Shown in pieces: positions 10,573 through 19,917 of a stretch of 64,000 nt of DNA; position 1 is the stretch's first letter; each line of letters opens with the position of its first letter. Origin of the DNA: [Pantoea] beijingensis (GTDB taxonomy: Bacteria > Pseudomonadota > Gammaproteobacteria > Enterobacterales > Enterobacteriaceae); contig NZ_CP071409.1 in assembly GCF_022647505.1 (NCBI RefSeq), forward strand, positions 930,001-994,000, written 5' to 3'. The notes under the pieces are model-generated. The model saw only the letters and a list, made by a program, of their open reading frames with translations. It did not search any database and was not told the origin of the DNA. Position numbers and translations under genes: made by a program.

Positions 10573-10609
10573 AAATAAAGAGGGAGAGATTAATTTTCCT
10601 CTTATTTTT
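10573..10609 (+). terminator. Weak hairpin between adhesin and TolC-like gene
   Basis: AAATAAAGAGG (10573-10583) pairs with CCTCTTATTT (10598-10607) with one bulged base, in a T-rich context. It may be a partial terminator that lowers expression of the secretion genes relative to the adhesin. The 232-bp gap holds nothing else that I can name. Confidence 0.35.
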
Positions 10610-10752
10610 CCAGATAAAGCTGACGCGGCATGACTTCGCGTTAATAAGGATCATCTTTTTCTATTGATTAGCAGGGGCATGTTTTTTGAACGTTAAAAAT
10701 CACCTCTGGCTTGTTGAGCGTTAATCAATGAATCTGATTTTTAGGAAGAATT

Positions 10753-12195
10753 ATGTTTATTTATCGCCATCGCAGAATAGGTACTACCTGCTTTTTTATC
10801 GCCGCCACTACGTTTTTTTATAGTTGTGCGGTAACGGCACAATTGCAAAACCAGTCTGATTCTGCCGGAGTGATCAGTACACAGCATATTATTCCGCAAC
10901 AAGAACTTCCCAGCCTGTCCGGACCAACGCCAGATAATATGCCGGACCGTGCGCCAGATGTACTTGATATTAAAAATGCCGTACAGCGGGCCGTGCAATG
11001 GCATCCCGATATTAGTGAGGCAATCGGGGTACTGTTTTCTCAGTCTGAAAAGGTTGATGTTGCCCGTGCTAAATATTACCCGCAAATTAGCGGAGGATTT
11101 AATAACGGTATTACGAATACATATCGTGATAATGGTTATAGTCCATCGCTGGTTTTATCGCTTTCTCAGATGCTCTATGACTTTGGTAAAGTCGACAACG
11201 CCGTTCGTGAAGCTAACGCGGCGGTTGCTCAGCAGCAGGCTAACGTTTTGGTTAGCATCGATACCATTGCCCATGATGCGGCAGCAGCCTTGGTACAGGT
11301 TCAGGGGTATCAGCAGTTAGTCTCCATCGCTCAGGATCAGCTACAGGCACTCAATAGTATTGGTGACCTGGCTCGTCAGCGTAATGATGAAGGCGCCAGC
11401 TCGCTCTCTGATGTAGTGCAAACCCGCACGCGTATTGAAGGTGCCCGCGCGACCTTAACGCAATATCAAGCCAGTCTGGATCGTTGGCGCGCAACATTAG
11501 CCACCTATATGGGGTGGAAAATGATCAATCGGGTCAACAACGATTTTCCGGGCGAGTTGGCAAACGCCTGCCAGACAACGCAGGTTGACGATCGGCTTGT
11601 GCCTTCGGTGTTAGCCGCGTGGGCCAGAGCCAATCAGGCGCAGGCGCAGGTGGCTTCTGCTGATGCTCAGATGTTGCCCACGATTTCACTGGAGCCGGAG
11701 GTCACGCACTACCTCAACGATCGTTACGCCAATAGCGCTGCGCTGGATCGTACTCAATACTCTGCCTGGGTGCGGGTACAGATGCCGCTTTACCAGGGCG
11801 GCGCGCTTTCCGCCAGTCGTAATGCCGCACAGCACAGTCTGGAGGCGGCTAATGCTGCGGTTCGTACCGCTCAACTCGACGCGCGTCAGCAGTTAAGTGA
11901 AGCGCAAAACGAATCTGGAAGCTTACAGCAAACACTGCAGATCCAGGCACGTCAACAGGCGTTGGGCGAAAAGACCCGTTCGCTTTATCAGGATCAGTAT
12001 TTACAACTGGGTACTCGCCCTCTACTGGACGTACTGAATGCTGAACAGGAGATTTATCAATCTCGTTTCACTGAGCAGCAAACGCAAAGCCAATTAAGGA
12101 GCCTTCAACTGGACTGCCTGTACAGCACCGGCAGAATAAGAAGCGTATTTACTCTGGATAGTCAGGCCATCCAGGGTGTGGAGATTAGACCATGA
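10753..12195 (+). CDS. TolC-family outer membrane channel of the adhesin T1SS
   Basis: The 480-residue product is a TolC/LapE-type outer membrane efflux protein that would form the exit duct of the type I secretion system. It has an N-terminal signal-type hydrophobic segment (about residues 9-29) and two long helical, Gln/Ala-rich OEP repeats, with a YPQISGG motif after the first helix and an NAEQEIYQ motif near the end. An AGGAAG site precedes the ATG. Its TGA overlaps the ATG of the ABC transporter (ATGA, 12192-12195). A dedicated TolC paralogue next to its substrate is typical of Bap and Lap adhesin loci. Confidence 0.9.
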   Translation: MFIYRHRRIGTTCFFIAATTFFYSCAVTAQLQNQSDSAGVISTQHIIPQQELPSLSGPTPDNMPDRAPDVLDIKNAVQRAVQWHPDISEAIGVLFSQSEKVDVARAKYYPQISGGFNNGITNTYRDNGYSPSLVLSLSQMLYDFGKVDNAVREANAAVAQQQANVLVSIDTIAHDAAAALVQVQGYQQLVSIAQDQLQALNSIGDLARQRNDEGASSLSDVVQTRTRIEGARATLTQYQASLDRWRATLATYMGWKMINRVNNDFPGELANACQTTQVDDRLVPSVLAAWARANQAQAQVASADAQMLPTISLEPEVTHYLNDRYANSAALDRTQYSAWVRVQMPLYQGGALSASRNAAQHSLEAANAAVRTAQLDARQQLSEAQNESGSLQQTLQIQARQQALGEKTRSLYQDQYLQLGTRPLLDVLNAEQEIYQSRFTEQQTQSQLRSLQLDCLYSTGRIRSVFTLDSQAIQGVEIRP

Positions 12196-14384
12196 GCCAG
12201 TTGGAAAATACATTCAACGACGTTCCTGATAACGGCGATACTAGCGCAGATTTAACCGATTGGGTGACGGCAATTACCTATATTGCCAGTCATTATCGAC
12301 TTGATTATTCATCAGGTGAGTTACTGGCGATTGCCCGTTGGCAATGGAATAATCCACTGCCTGTTGTGTTAAAAAATCTGGCACGGCAGGCTGGATTATC
12401 GGGAAAAATACTGGCTGCTAAAGATCACGATATTTCTGTGTGGCGTCTTCCGCTGGTTATTCAGCTTAAGGACGGTCAGATTGGTATTATTAAAACGTTT
12501 GATGGTGTTGATCAAATCGGCGTTAGTTTTATTCACGATGAGGGATTGGTAAACACGCTCTCATTCTCACAATTATTACCAGATATTAGCAGGATCATTG
12601 CTTTTCGTCCGGCAGCGGCGGCAAAAGATATTCGGGCTGACAGTTATCTGGAAAAGTATAAGCCTGACTGGTTACGTAAACTGGTTATTCGGGATTTAAA
12701 ACCATACTGGCATGTCATGTTGGCCTCGCTGCTAATTAATGTACTGGCGCTTGCGGGTATTCTTTTTTCTATGCAGGTTTATGATCGGGTCATCCCCGCG
12801 CAGTCTTTTCCAACGCTTTACGTATTATTTATTGGCGTACTTATTGCCGTTATATTCTCATTTATTTTACGTGTGGGACGGGGGCATGTTACCGATATTT
12901 TAGGTAAACAGGCTGATATGCGTGTCTCCGATCGCGTGTTTGGCCACGCATTGCGATTACGAAATAGTGCCATACCACGCTCTACCGGGAGCTTTATTTC
13001 ACAAGTGCGTGAATTAGAGCAAATACGCGAGATGGTAACGTCAACGACCGTATCAGCCATCGTTGATATGCCTTTCTTTTTACTTTTCTTACTGATGTTG
13101 ATGATTATCTCTCCTCAGCTGGCATGGATAGCGCCGGCGGCGGCGTTATTGATGATCGCCCCGGGTCTGCTGTTACAGAAAAAATTATCCCACCTGGCAC
13201 GTCAGTCGGTACATGAGTCAACGTTACGTAACGCGGTATTAGTTGAGAGCCTACAGGGGCTTGAAGATATCAAATTGATGCAGGCGGAAGACCGCTTTCA
13301 GCAGCAATGGAACAGTTATATTGCGGTAACGGCGCAGTCGGGCGTACGTACGCGACGGATCACTCAGGGGCTGATTAGCTGGGGTATGACTATCCAGAAT
13401 CTGGTATATGCCTCGGTGGTTTTAGTGGGGGCGCCGTTGGTCATTAACGGTGATATGACGACCGGCGCGATCGTTGCAGCATCGTTACTGTCGTCACGGA
13501 TGATTGCTCCGATGTCTACGCTTTGTGGTGTGCTGGCGCGTTGGCAGCAAGTTAAGGCAGCAAAGTCCGGTTTGGACAGCATTATGAAACTACCGGTTGA
13601 GAATAGCCGGGAAGAGACAAAGGTTCATTGCGCAGCATTGTATGGACATTATCGGCTAACTGCTGCTGCCTTCAGTTATCACACCGAATCATCTCGCGTA
13701 CCGTTAAGAGTCGGCAAACTGGAAATTAAGCCCGGAGAAAGGGTTGCGGTGTTGGGGCGCAATGGTGCAGGCAAATCGACCTTTTTGCAGGCGCTGGCGG
13801 GGGGGATGGAGCTTACCGAAGGTGAGCTGCTACTGGACGATCTGAGTTTGCCGCATATTGATGTCGCCGATCTGCGACGGAATATCGGTTTACTGACGCA
13901 AAATGCCAGGTTATTCCACGGTACGTTGCGGGATAACCTGACGCTGGGCGCGCCACAGGCCAGTGACGACGATATTTTCAGCGTGCTGGAGGTATGCGCT
14001 GCGGCTGATTTCGTCAGGCGGCTACCGCTGGGGCTTGACCATCCTATTATGGAGGGAGGGCTAGGCCTGTCGGGCGGGCAGCGTCAATCGATTCTGCTGG
14101 CCAGGATGTTATTACGCGATCCGAATATTGTACTACTGGATGAGCCGACCGCTTCACTGGATGAACATACCGAGCAGGATTTCCTGCAACGCCTTTCTTT
14201 ATGGCTGGCAGGCCGAACGCTCATCGTCGCTACCCATCGGGCTGCAGTACTGGAATTAGTCGACCGGGTCTTAGTTTTCAAAGAGGGTAACCTGGTGATG
14301 GATACACCAAAAGAGAAAGCGTTTAACCATGCGGAAAAGCGGGCCCGTCGTCAGGAGTTCAGCAATGAAAATCAATCAGCCTGA
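12192..14384 (+). CDS. Type I secretion ABC transporter (LapB/LssB-like, C39-like domain)
   Basis: The 730-residue inner-membrane ABC exporter powers secretion. An N-terminal C39-peptidase-like domain (about residues 20-145) contains no cysteine, so it cannot act as a peptidase and probably docks the substrate. The transmembrane region spans about 165-440. The nucleotide-binding domain has Walker A GRNGAGKST, signature LSGGQ, Walker B IVLLDEPTA and a following ATHR switch His. This layout matches T1SS transporters for large adhesins. It overlaps the TolC-like gene by 4 nt and the HlyD-like gene by 20 nt, indicating one operon. Confidence 0.92.
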   Translation: MSQLENTFNDVPDNGDTSADLTDWVTAITYIASHYRLDYSSGELLAIARWQWNNPLPVVLKNLARQAGLSGKILAAKDHDISVWRLPLVIQLKDGQIGIIKTFDGVDQIGVSFIHDEGLVNTLSFSQLLPDISRIIAFRPAAAAKDIRADSYLEKYKPDWLRKLVIRDLKPYWHVMLASLLINVLALAGILFSMQVYDRVIPAQSFPTLYVLFIGVLIAVIFSFILRVGRGHVTDILGKQADMRVSDRVFGHALRLRNSAIPRSTGSFISQVRELEQIREMVTSTTVSAIVDMPFFLLFLLMLMIISPQLAWIAPAAALLMIAPGLLLQKKLSHLARQSVHESTLRNAVLVESLQGLEDIKLMQAEDRFQQQWNSYIAVTAQSGVRTRRITQGLISWGMTIQNLVYASVVLVGAPLVINGDMTTGAIVAASLLSSRMIAPMSTLCGVLARWQQVKAAKSGLDSIMKLPVENSREETKVHCAALYGHYRLTAAAFSYHTESSRVPLRVGKLEIKPGERVAVLGRNGAGKSTFLQALAGGMELTEGELLLDDLSLPHIDVADLRRNIGLLTQNARLFHGTLRDNLTLGAPQASDDDIFSVLEVCAAADFVRRLPLGLDHPIMEGGLGLSGGQRQSILLARMLLRDPNIVLLDEPTASLDEHTEQDFLQRLSLWLAGRTLIVATHRAAVLELVDRVLVFKEGNLVMDTPKEKAFNHAEKRARRQEFSNENQSA

Positions 14385-15588
14385 TCCATTGGCGGATACC
14401 GCCGGAACCCGATTACTACTGGATGATAGCGAAGGGCAGGTCAATGACGATAGCGCACTGTCTGGATCCTCGCGGGTTATCGTTATTATTAGCCTGTTAC
14501 TGGCCGTGGCGGCGGTCTGGGCATGGTTTGGTGTTTTAGATGAAGTCTCGACCGGAACGGGGAAAGTGATCCCGAGTTCCAGAGAGCAAGTATTACAGTC
14601 GCTGGATGGTGGGATTTTAGTCGAGCTGAATGTTAAAGAGGGCGATATGGTGCAGGCCGGGCAGGTGGTTGCCCGGATGGACCCAACGCGTTCTGAATCT
14701 AATGTTGGTGAAAGTGCTGCGCGCTATCGAGCCTCACTGGCAGCCGGTGCTCGTTTACATGCAGAGGTCAATGATTCGCCCTTAACTTTTCCGGATGAGC
14801 TGAAGGGGTGGCCTAATCTGACGGCAACAGAAACCAGGTTGTATAACACGCGTCGTGCTCAGCTTACGGAATCTGAGTCGCGAATTAGAGAGTCGCTGGA
14901 TTTGGTCGTCCGGGAACTGCAAATCACCGAAAAACTCGCGAAAAGCGGTGCTGCCAGTAACGTAGAAGTCTTGCGCTTACGGCGCCAGAAATCAGATCTG
15001 GATCTGAAGCTCACTGATTTACGTTCACAGTATTATGTGCAGGCCCGGGAGGAGTTGGCGAAGGCGAATGCTGAGGTTGATACACTTTCGGAGGTGATTA
15101 AGGGCCGCTCGGATTCTGTGACGCGCCTGACGGCTCGCTCACCCGTACGCGGTATCGTTAAAAATATTAAGGTCACCACCCTCGGCGGCGTTATTACGCC
15201 GAATGGTGAATTGATGGAAATTGTCCCTCTTGATGATCGGTTGCTGATTGAAGCCAGGCTTTCACCGCGTGATATTGCCTTCATTCGTCCGGGACAGCAG
15301 GCTCTGGTGAAGATCACCGCCTATGACTACGCTATTTATGGCGGTTTAGATGGTGTGGTCGAAACCATTTCGCCCGATACCATTCAGGACGAAGTGAAAC
15401 CCGAGAATTATTACTATCGGGTATTCATTCGTACCGATCTTGATTATTTACAAAATAAAACCGGCAAGCATTTTTCTATTGTGCCGGGGATGATTTCGAC
15501 GGTGGATATTAAGACCGGCGAGAAAACAATAATGGACTATTTAATTAAACCGTTTAACCGGGCTAAAGAAGCGCTCAGAGAGCGTTAA
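14365..15588 (+). CDS. HlyD/LapC-family periplasmic adaptor of the T1SS
   Basis: The 407-residue membrane-fusion protein links the ABC transporter to the outer membrane channel. After a short cytoplasmic segment there is one membrane helix (about residues 34-53), then a beta-barrel/lipoyl half (SLDGGILVELNVKEGDMVQAG, broken here for length into the lipoyl motif around residue 80), coiled-coil hairpin helices (about 145-245), the second lipoyl half (SPVRGIVKNI) and a C-terminal barrel ending near VPGMISTVDIKTGEK. I start at ATG 14365 because AGGAG (14353-14357) precedes it by 7 nt; an ATG at 14329 would add 12 residues. It overlaps the ABC gene. Confidence 0.92.
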   Translation: MKINQPDPLADTAGTRLLLDDSEGQVNDDSALSGSSRVIVIISLLLAVAAVWAWFGVLDEVSTGTGKVIPSSREQVLQSLDGGILVELNVKEGDMVQAGQVVARMDPTRSESNVGESAARYRASLAAGARLHAEVNDSPLTFPDELKGWPNLTATETRLYNTRRAQLTESESRIRESLDLVVRELQITEKLAKSGAASNVEVLRLRRQKSDLDLKLTDLRSQYYVQAREELAKANAEVDTLSEVIKGRSDSVTRLTARSPVRGIVKNIKVTTLGGVITPNGELMEIVPLDDRLLIEARLSPRDIAFIRPGQQALVKITAYDYAIYGGLDGVVETISPDTIQDEVKPENYYYRVFIRTDLDYLQNKTGKHFSIVPGMISTVDIKTGEKTIMDYLIKPFNRAKEALRER

Positions 15589-15610
15589 TATTTCGACTGG
15601 AGGAAAGAGG

Positions 15611-18600
15611 ATGTCGCTAAGTGAATTATTACAGCTCGCCCGTGGCCAGGCTGAAAAACTAAAGGATACGGCCTTACCATCGGAATACCCGGCCTGGGTG
15701 CTTTTTTTCAGTATCGCGAATGGTTCTGAACGGGCCAGTGTGCACATTGCTACTGGTTCGAGTTTTGAAAAAGCCTGGCTGAGCGGTGCTCAAACATTAC
15801 AGCAATGGAAAAAGAAGCAGAAAAAGCAGCCTGAGTGGCTGCGTGTGGATATTGTTGATCGGGTCGAAGCACTCAGTTGGCAGGTATTACAGGATAAATT
15901 ACAGCAAACTAAACGTAACTATTTTCGCTTTGGACTGGCGTTTGATCCACAATTTTCCCACGCGATCCTTGAGCAGGAGATCGGTGCCGGAGCGCTTCTT
16001 TATGATGGCAAGATTGGTGTTGCGACGCCCAATGCTATAAACCTGAATAACTATGCTAAACGTCGGTTTGGCGAGCCACTTGACTGGCCTGAAAGGGCAG
16101 AGCAATCGATATGGCGTTTTACCACCCGGGCTGTTTTTACTGACGGTTCCCGGGCCTGGCGAATTGAACACCAGGGGCGAAATGCTGGTTATCGGCAGAT
16201 TACCCACTGGCCTGCAGAACATGTTGCGACAGTCATTGATAGCGCTACTGACTATTTATCGCGTCAGATAAAGCTATCCGGTGAATATTATTATGGCTGG
16301 TTTCCCTGTTTTGATCGTCCTATCCCCTCTTATAATGCTTTGCGCCATGCCAGCTCAACCTATGCATTACTTGAAGGTTGGGAACTGACCCAGGATAACA
16401 GCCATAAAGCGGCGATCGATCGTACGCTACGCTATTTAACGCAGCAGTTAATACACAGTCAGCAGTTGGCTGATGGTACTGAAGCCGATTTTTTAGTAGA
16501 TGTTGGCGATGAAATAAAGCTGGGGGGGAATGCGGTCAGCATTCTGGCGCTGGCGAAATATACAGAACTCACCGGTGATCAGCAGTATGTTGCCCAGATG
16601 GAGCGGCTGGCAAACGGCATTGCGTATATGCAGGACCGCCTCAGCGGTGCATTTGTACATGTACTGAATTATCCTGATCTGTCGGTCAAAGAAGCTCAGC
16701 GCATTATTTATTATGATGGTGAAGCGGCTTTTGCCTTGATTCGCCTTTATGCCATCACCAAAAATGAACGCTGGTTACAGATTGTCGAAAGAGCGTTTGA
16801 TTATTTTATTGCACAGAAACACTGGCGTGCACACGACCATTGGCTGAGTTATTGCGTTAATGAATTAACGATGTACCGGCCGGAGGCGCGTTATTATCAG
16901 TTTGGTCTGGATAATGTGCGAGAACATCTTGATTTCGTACTCGAGAGGATAACGACTTATCCGACGCTACTGGAATTAATGATGGCGGCACAGCGGATGA
17001 TCGCCAGGTTGCTCGTCGATCCTCAGCATCGCTATCTACTGGACGATTTTGATCTTAATAAATTTGGACGTGCGCTGGAATATCGAGCGCGCTATCTGCT
17101 CAACGGCTTTTTCTGGCCGGAACTGGCGATGTTTTTTAAAAACCCACAGCGTATTGTTGGAAGCTTCTTTATTCGTCATCACAGTTATCGCGTCAGGATT
17201 GATGACGTTGAGCACTATTTATCTGGTTATGTGGCCTATCTTAAATATCTTAATAACCAGCAGATAATGAAATTATCATCTCCGGTACGGGAGGAGTCTC
17301 GACAGCAGGTTGTCTTTCTGTGCGCAGATATACGTAATGTGGGAAACGGTATCGAAGCGGCAACGCTGAGCCGAGCCAGATTGTTCGCCAGGCAGATGGA
17401 TATAGCGCCATGGATTGTTACATCCGAGTGGAATCCGGCGCTTGCTGATAACGTCGAGATGCTAAAAAAAGCGGGAAAATTACCGTCCCGGGTGCAGGTG
17501 TTTAATATATATCACTGGCTGATTTCTATGCGCGATCGGGGGGAGATTGGTTTTTTACCGGATAACCCGCAGCGCGTCATTAGCGGCATGCCTCAGTCCG
17601 GATTGGGCGGCATAAAAATGATAACGTACACGTTACAGGATCCGGATGGCGAACAACGTTGCCATGAATTTCTTGATGATCAGCACCGGGTATTGTTGCG
17701 TAAGTGTTACCGGGAGTACCCGGGGAAAAGCACGCTAATTGGCATTGAAATTAATGATCATCGATATGGAATCATGACGTTTAGCCATCAGGCAGGTTTT
17801 AACGCCGCAATGCTGGAGGCGAATCTGGACTGCGCCACCGAATGGCACTTCATTGTTGATAAAAATCAACCCTGGAGCGAGTTTGTGAATTCCAGGCCGC
17901 AACAGCGGTTTCATGCAACCGTGACTGCGCTGATTCATTCCTCGCATCGTTTACCGAATGGTGAACGTAAAGGTACCTACAGGCATATCCTCGAACAGCA
18001 TCAGCGGGTTGATCAATTGGTGGTACTCACGGAGGAACAGCGTCAAGACTTAATTGGTGAGGGATTTCCTGAGCACAAACTACGCGTTATCCCCCATCCT
18101 GCAGAGGCACGATATTCAACTGATACGCTGGACAAGATCCCCTCAAAGCAGGTGCTCTATATGGCGCGCTACTCGCCGGAAAAGCAGCATGGTTTATTGA
18201 TTCGGGCATTTGAGCGGGTAGTAGACGCGATACCGGATGCACAGCTGCAGACCTATGGTACCGGCCCGTTACGCGCAGCATTACGCAAGCAGGTAATGCA
18301 AAAAGGGCTGGATTCTCATATTCATATTAATGGTTTTTCCGATGATATCGCCGAAATTCAGCGTCGTTCCTGCTGTGCGGTGCTGTGTTCTAACCAGGAG
18401 GGGTTTTCCCTGTTTGGTTTGGAATCACTGGCCCACGGGACGCCGTTGGTGAGTTTTGCGATTAAATACGGACCTCGCGATCTGCTGCACGAATATGACG
18501 CGGGTGTGCTGGTCACTGAAGGGGATGAGCGAGCGCTTGCTGATGCGCTGATCGCGATAATCAATGACCCAGGTAAACAGAAGCATATGCAGCAGCAGGC

Positions 18601-18748
18601 TTTATGCAGCGCCGGACGCTTTTATAGCGAACTCATCGCGGAGAAGTGGCAGCGATGGTGGCTGGATATGCGTCAGTTTGATCATGTTAACCGGCAGTAT
18701 GACGAGCCCGTTATCGCCGTGTCCGGAATAACCTATCGACAGGAGTAG
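15611..18748 (+). CDS. Two-domain glycosyltransferase, TagE/SdgB-like GT4, candidate SD-repeat glycosylase
   Basis: The 1045-residue product has two parts. Residues about 185-500 look like an alpha/alpha-toroid (six-hairpin) sugar-acting domain, with RHASSTYALLEGW and IIYYDGEAAFALIRLY. Residues about 560-1035 form a GT4-type GT-B fold: a TagE-like start NVGNGIEAATLSRARLF (from residue 576), a NIYHW segment, the donor-domain pattern YMARYSPEKQHGLLI, and an EX7E pair at Glu930/Glu938 in EGFSLFGLE. In staphylococci SdgA/SdgB of this broad family glycosylate Ser-Asp repeats. Here the gene follows the secretion genes by 22 bp with a strong GGAGG site, in the operon of an adhesin that is half Ser-Asp/Ala-Asp repeat, so the repeat is the likely acceptor (inference). 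No signal peptide, hence cytoplasmic action before export. An alternative is teichoic-acid-like or surface polysaccharide synthesis, which the context does not support. Confidence 0.8.
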   Translation: MSLSELLQLARGQAEKLKDTALPSEYPAWVLFFSIANGSERASVHIATGSSFEKAWLSGAQTLQQWKKKQKKQPEWLRVDIVDRVEALSWQVLQDKLQQTKRNYFRFGLAFDPQFSHAILEQEIGAGALLYDGKIGVATPNAINLNNYAKRRFGEPLDWPERAEQSIWRFTTRAVFTDGSRAWRIEHQGRNAGYRQITHWPAEHVATVIDSATDYLSRQIKLSGEYYYGWFPCFDRPIPSYNALRHASSTYALLEGWELTQDNSHKAAIDRTLRYLTQQLIHSQQLADGTEADFLVDVGDEIKLGGNAVSILALAKYTELTGDQQYVAQMERLANGIAYMQDRLSGAFVHVLNYPDLSVKEAQRIIYYDGEAAFALIRLYAITKNERWLQIVERAFDYFIAQKHWRAHDHWLSYCVNELTMYRPEARYYQFGLDNVREHLDFVLERITTYPTLLELMMAAQRMIARLLVDPQHRYLLDDFDLNKFGRALEYRARYLLNGFFWPELAMFFKNPQRIVGSFFIRHHSYRVRIDDVEHYLSGYVAYLKYLNNQQIMKLSSPVREESRQQVVFLCADIRNVGNGIEAATLSRARLFARQMDIAPWIVTSEWNPALADNVEMLKKAGKLPSRVQVFNIYHWLISMRDRGEIGFLPDNPQRVISGMPQSGLGGIKMITYTLQDPDGEQRCHEFLDDQHRVLLRKCYREYPGKSTLIGIEINDHRYGIMTFSHQAGFNAAMLEANLDCATEWHFIVDKNQPWSEFVNSRPQQRFHATVTALIHSSHRLPNGERKGTYRHILEQHQRVDQLVVLTEEQRQDLIGEGFPEHKLRVIPHPAEARYSTDTLDKIPSKQVLYMARYSPEKQHGLLIRAFERVVDAIPDAQLQTYGTGPLRAALRKQVMQKGLDSHIHINGFSDDIAEIQRRSCCAVLCSNQEGFSLFGLESLAHGTPLVSFAIKYGPRDLLHEYDAGVLVTEGDERALADALIAIINDPGKQKHMQQQALCSAGRFYSELIAEKWQRWWLDMRQFDHVNRQYDEPVIAVSGITYRQE

Positions 18749-19155
18749 CCATGATCATGTAGCGGCTCGGGGAAGCGGGCCGCTACAAATATATGGCGAT
18801 CGCTCTGCGCTAAATAGTGGTCGTGCTTTTCTACACTCGCTATGTTCCCATAGTGAACAACGCCTGCAATTCTCAAAATTTAACAACAGGAAATTTGCGG
18901 CTACCACTCCCCACCCCTACGCGATAGAATGCGTCATTTACTGCGGTAAGCGCGGTATCAACCAGGTTTGTGACAAGTTGCCCATTATATTTGGTGTTGC
19001 ACTTACGTTAGCTGTTGTTATTGAGGGCAGCCAAACTTACCAGAACGTGAGCGTTCTCTGGCCGCTTATCGCTGTCAGTTCCATGGGCGTTCTCGTGCTT
19101 CCGGAATGGTTTAGGGCACAGGTATGATTCATTTAAATTATAAGGTTACGCTGTA
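18749..19155. other. Island right border; gene-free gap with a possible membrane-protein remnant
   Basis: A stem TAGCGGC (18760-18766) / GCCGCTA (18779-18785) lies 11 bp after the glycosyltransferase stop but lacks a T-run. One frame is open from within the preceding region to TGA 19125-19127, over 110 codons. It has no credible start, yet ends in a hydrophobic, protein-like stretch (LPIIFGVALTLAVVIEG, then VLWPLIAVSSMGVLVLPEW). It may be the tail of a decayed membrane protein at the island border. The surE promoter must be here, since truD is no longer adjacent. Confidence 0.4.
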
Positions 19156-19917
19156 ATGCGGATATTGCTGAGTAATGACGATGGCATCCACGCCCCGGGA
19201 ATTCAAACGCTGGCTAAAGCTTTGCGTGAATTTGCTGAGGTACAGATTGTGGCGCCCGATCGTAATCGTAGTGGGGCATCGAACTCTCTGACGCTGGAAA
19301 CACCGTTACGTACTTTTCCTTATCCCAACGGTGATATCGCCGTACAGATGGGGACGCCAACGGATTGCGTTTATCTTGGGGTCAATGCACTGATGCATCC
19401 AAAGCCCGATATCGTGGTTTCCGGTATTAATGCCGGCCCCAATCTCGGCGATGATGTTATCTACTCTGGCACCGTGGCAGCTGCAATGGAAGGACGCCAT
19501 CTCGGCTTGCCGGCGCTGGCGGTGTCACTGGACGGCCATCAGCATTATGATACGGCGGCGGCGGTAACCTGTTCTATTTTACGAGCATTGCAGCGTGAAC
19601 CGTTGCGTACCGGGCGAATTCTGAATATTAACGTACCGGACCTGCCGCTCGATCAGATTAAAGGTATCCGTGTGACGCGATGTGGCAGCCGCCATCCTTC
19701 GGATCAGGTTATTCCCCAGCAGGATCCACGTGGTACTACGCTGTACTGGATCGGGCCACCGGGCGACAAGTTTGATGCGGGACCAGATACTGATTTTGCC
19801 GCTATTGATGAAGGCTATGTCTCCGTGACGGCATTGCATGTCGATTTAACGGCCCATGCTGCGCAGGATGTCGTTTCAGGGTGGCTAATCAAAGCCGAGG
19901 TTAATAAGGAATGGTAA
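19156..19917 (+). CDS. surE: 5'/3'-nucleotidase SurE
   Basis: SurE is a cytoplasmic, metal-dependent nucleoside 5'/3'-monophosphatase that also cleaves short polyphosphate and is linked to stationary-phase survival. The 253-residue product has the metal-binding [13 protein letters not shown] motif at the N terminus and the [18 protein letters not shown] motif with the conserved Asn. It overlaps pcm by 7 nt. The gene normally begins inside truD; here it stands alone downstream of the adhesin island and needs its own promoter. Confidence 0.97.
   Translation: MRILLSNDDGIHAPGIQTLAKALREFAEVQIVAPDRNRSGASNSLTLETPLRTFPYPNGDIAVQMGTPTDCVYLGVNALMHPKPDIVVSGINAGPNLGDDVIYSGTVAAAMEGRHLGLPALAVSLDGHQHYDTAAAVTCSILRALQREPLRTGRILNINVPDLPLDQIKGIRVTRCGSRHPSDQVIPQQDPRGTTLYWIGPPGDKFDAGPDTDFAAIDEGYVSVTALHVDLTAHAAQDVVSGWLIKAEVNKEW

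Noticed and set aside
12192..14384. Reading the ABC transporter as a bacteriocin exporter with peptidase
   Set aside because: The C39-like domain has no cysteine and the neighbours are an adhesin and HlyD/TolC partners of the Lap/Bap type.
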